Shown: piece after piece, positions 24,392 to 25,258 of the stretch
How the letters are laid out: each line of letters begins with the position of its first letter
Position numbering within the stretch: position 1 is the stretch's first letter
Origin: Syntrophomonas sp. UBA4922
GTDB lineage: Bacteria; Bacillota; Syntrophomonadia; Syntrophomonadales; Syntrophomonadaceae
Direction of reading: 5' to 3'
Assembly (NCBI GenBank): GCA_002398825.1
Contig: DHBS01000002.1
Location: forward strand, 8,725 to 33,982
DNA length: 25,258 nucleotides
Program-made: the position numbers and the translations under genes
Notes under the pieces: generated by a model
Databases searched by the model: none
What the model was told of the DNA's origin: nothing
Seen by the model: the letters and a program-made list of their open reading frames with translations, nothing else

Positions 24392-24634
24392 CCATAAACT
24401 GACAAAAGCAATTTCATCGCCACGGGAAGGTTCCCGCCCTGCATATCCTTCATTCGCGGTGCGGGGAATACTTGCCGCACTGGCAGGAACCGCCGGGCAT
24501 AAAAATAAATGTGATAAAAATACACCAAAATAATGCCTATTACCTTATGATACACTGCGTAATTTATATCTTGAAAAGGAGCCCTGGGCGTGATCTCATG
24601 GCTTAAATTCATGATGGGTTCGCGTTTTTGAGAA
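24392..24634. other. Non-coding spacer upstream of the riboswitch leader
   Basis: There is no convincing gene here. A frame of 88 codons on the minus strand has no ribosome site and runs into the riboswitch region. A 6-bp GC hairpin (GTGCGG/CCGCAC) lies near 24460-24485 without a U-tail. Nothing else is apparent. Confidence 0.4.
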
Positions 24635-24859
24635 TTATCTTCGCCTTTTGGATGGCCGCGTACCTTGCCAGATTGCTAATAGACCTGAAGTGGCGATGGC
24701 AGAAGCGACGAAGTAGGGAAGCATATACAAGATTTGACTGCGATGAGCATCCGGCCCCCCGCTGGACCATAGCATGTGATGCCAGGTATTTAAAGCCCAC
24801 AATCCGATTATTACGGCAATAATGCCCACAACAGTTTTTATTATGCTCTTTGCGCTCAC
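24635..24859 (-). CDS. Small two-helix membrane protein of unknown function
   Basis: The product is 74 aa. The first hydrophobic helix is about 5-22 (IIKTVVGIIAVIIGLWAL) and the second about 45-63 (MLPYFVASAIATSGLLAIW), with a polar loop containing HHMLWSSGGPDAHR and a basic C-terminus (RPSKRRR). The GTG at 24859 has AAAGGAGGG about 6 nt upstream, a strong site. The frame stays open upstream, but there the best start has no site. It is not obviously part of the B12 locus: about 240 nt and the locus promoter separate them. I do not recognise the family. Confidence 0.6.
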   Translation of the reverse strand: MSAKSIIKTVVGIIAVIIGLWALNTWHHMLWSSGGPDAHRSQILYMLPYFVASAIATSGLLAIWQGTRPSKRRR

Positions 24860-25105
24860 CTGTATCCCTCCTTTTCCATTGTAGCAAATAATAATACAGG
24901 AGATTGACAAGTACCCCGTAAACAGATCCATCCTCTCCTTGCAGGCCTCACAGGGCAAGGTCTTCACCCACAAGAAATATTTGACCGCCGCATTTTCATT
25001 TCCGCAGATGCTGCAGCGCGTCTGACAAAGCCCCCGAACCGAACCCGGACAGCAAAAGACCCCGGCCATCAGCCGGGTTAGCTTATTTGACGTACTGTTT
25101 CCCAC
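24860..25105 (-). other. Zinc-ribbon-like coding remnant or 5' extension of the small membrane protein
   Basis: In frame with the 74-aa protein, the minus strand encodes a stretch with paired cysteines (RCSICGNENAAVKYFLWVK, then PCEAC), the pattern of a small zinc ribbon. The only start in reach is a GTG at 25105 without a ribosome site, and the junction to the membrane part passes through that gene's own good ribosome site. It is either a fragment of a lost zinc-ribbon protein or a chance open frame. Confidence 0.25.
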
Positions 25106-25170
25106 ATGCTATCATACAATTGTAAAGGAGTTGCCGCTTTTGGTTCGGCGGTAGGTCCTAGATCAGGTTA

Positions 25171-25194
25171 GACCGCCTTACTCAAAAGGCGGTC
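25171..25194 (+). terminator. Hairpin with AU-rich tail (possible terminator)
   Basis: A 9-bp perfect stem, GACCGCCTT/AAGGCGGTC, with a 6-nt loop is followed on the plus strand by ATATTATTTTCT. That is a modest terminator tail; on the minus strand there is none. No plus-strand gene ends nearby in the window, so what it would terminate is unclear. The rest of 25106-25258 shows no gene. Confidence 0.35.
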
Positions 25195-25258
25195 ATATTA
25201 TTTTCTGAGCATAACGCACAGAGAAATAATTCCTAAGATTACTAAGCAGAATTGAAAC

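Noticed and set aside
24045..24533. 162-codon plus-strand open frame
   Set aside because: It runs antisense through the upstream riboswitch and terminator, has no ribosome site and no recognisable protein.
24346..24612. 88-codon minus-strand open frame upstream of the riboswitches
   Set aside because: It covers the presumed promoter, has no convincing ribosome site and no family likeness.

Overview
The window is a chromosomal segment of an anaerobic Bacillota-type bacterium. Evidence for this is the S-layer homology (SLH) proteins, the Gram-positive-style AGGAGG ribosome binding sites, a CbiZ salvage enzyme and Firmicutes-style cobalamin riboswitches. The solute-binding protein BtuF has a plain signal peptide and no lipobox cysteine. 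This fits a diderm lineage such as the Sporomusa-like Negativicutes better than a monoderm one, but the genus cannot be fixed from this sequence. Base composition is moderately GC-rich, except for an AT-richer right end.

Almost everything is on the minus strand and reads as one corrinoid (vitamin B12-type) uptake and remodelling locus, transcribed from about 24.4 kb towards 0.1 kb. The leader carries two tandem cobalamin riboswitches (24175-24335 and 23871-24019), each followed by its own intrinsic terminator. Next come a large surface protein (20243-23614), a membrane-anchored half solute-binding protein (19523-20104), a BtuF-BtuC-BtuD importer (15792-19490) and an ABC-2 exporter pair (13959-15574). 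A tetrapyrrole metal-chelatase group follows: a ChlI-like ATPase, a CobN/ChlH-like large subunit and, further downstream, a ChlI-ChlD fusion. A radical SAM/SPASM protein, a nitrilase-family hydrolase and CbiZ lie inside this group. The locus ends with an exported PHP-type phosphoesterase, a second surface protein (233-2749) and a terminator at 102-186.

The most striking point is the architecture of the two surface proteins at the ends of the locus. Each has an N-terminal alpha/alpha-barrel (prenyltransferase/terpene-cyclase-like repeats), then one or two DUF4430 domains (the transcobalamin C-terminal-like fold), then three SLH repeats. Barrel plus DUF4430 is the layout of animal intrinsic factor and transcobalamin. 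Together with the riboswitches and BtuFCD, this suggests cell-wall-tethered corrinoid-capture proteins that pass ligand to BtuF. CbiZ would then cut the nucleotide-loop amide so that salvaged corrinoids can be rebuilt. The roles of the chelatase, radical SAM, nitrilase, PHP and exporter genes are inferred from context only.

The right end (24.6-25.26 kb) holds a small two-helix membrane protein, an in-frame upstream stretch with a zinc-ribbon-like Cys pattern, and a hairpin. The last bases resemble the 3' end of some CRISPR repeats, but only one copy is visible.
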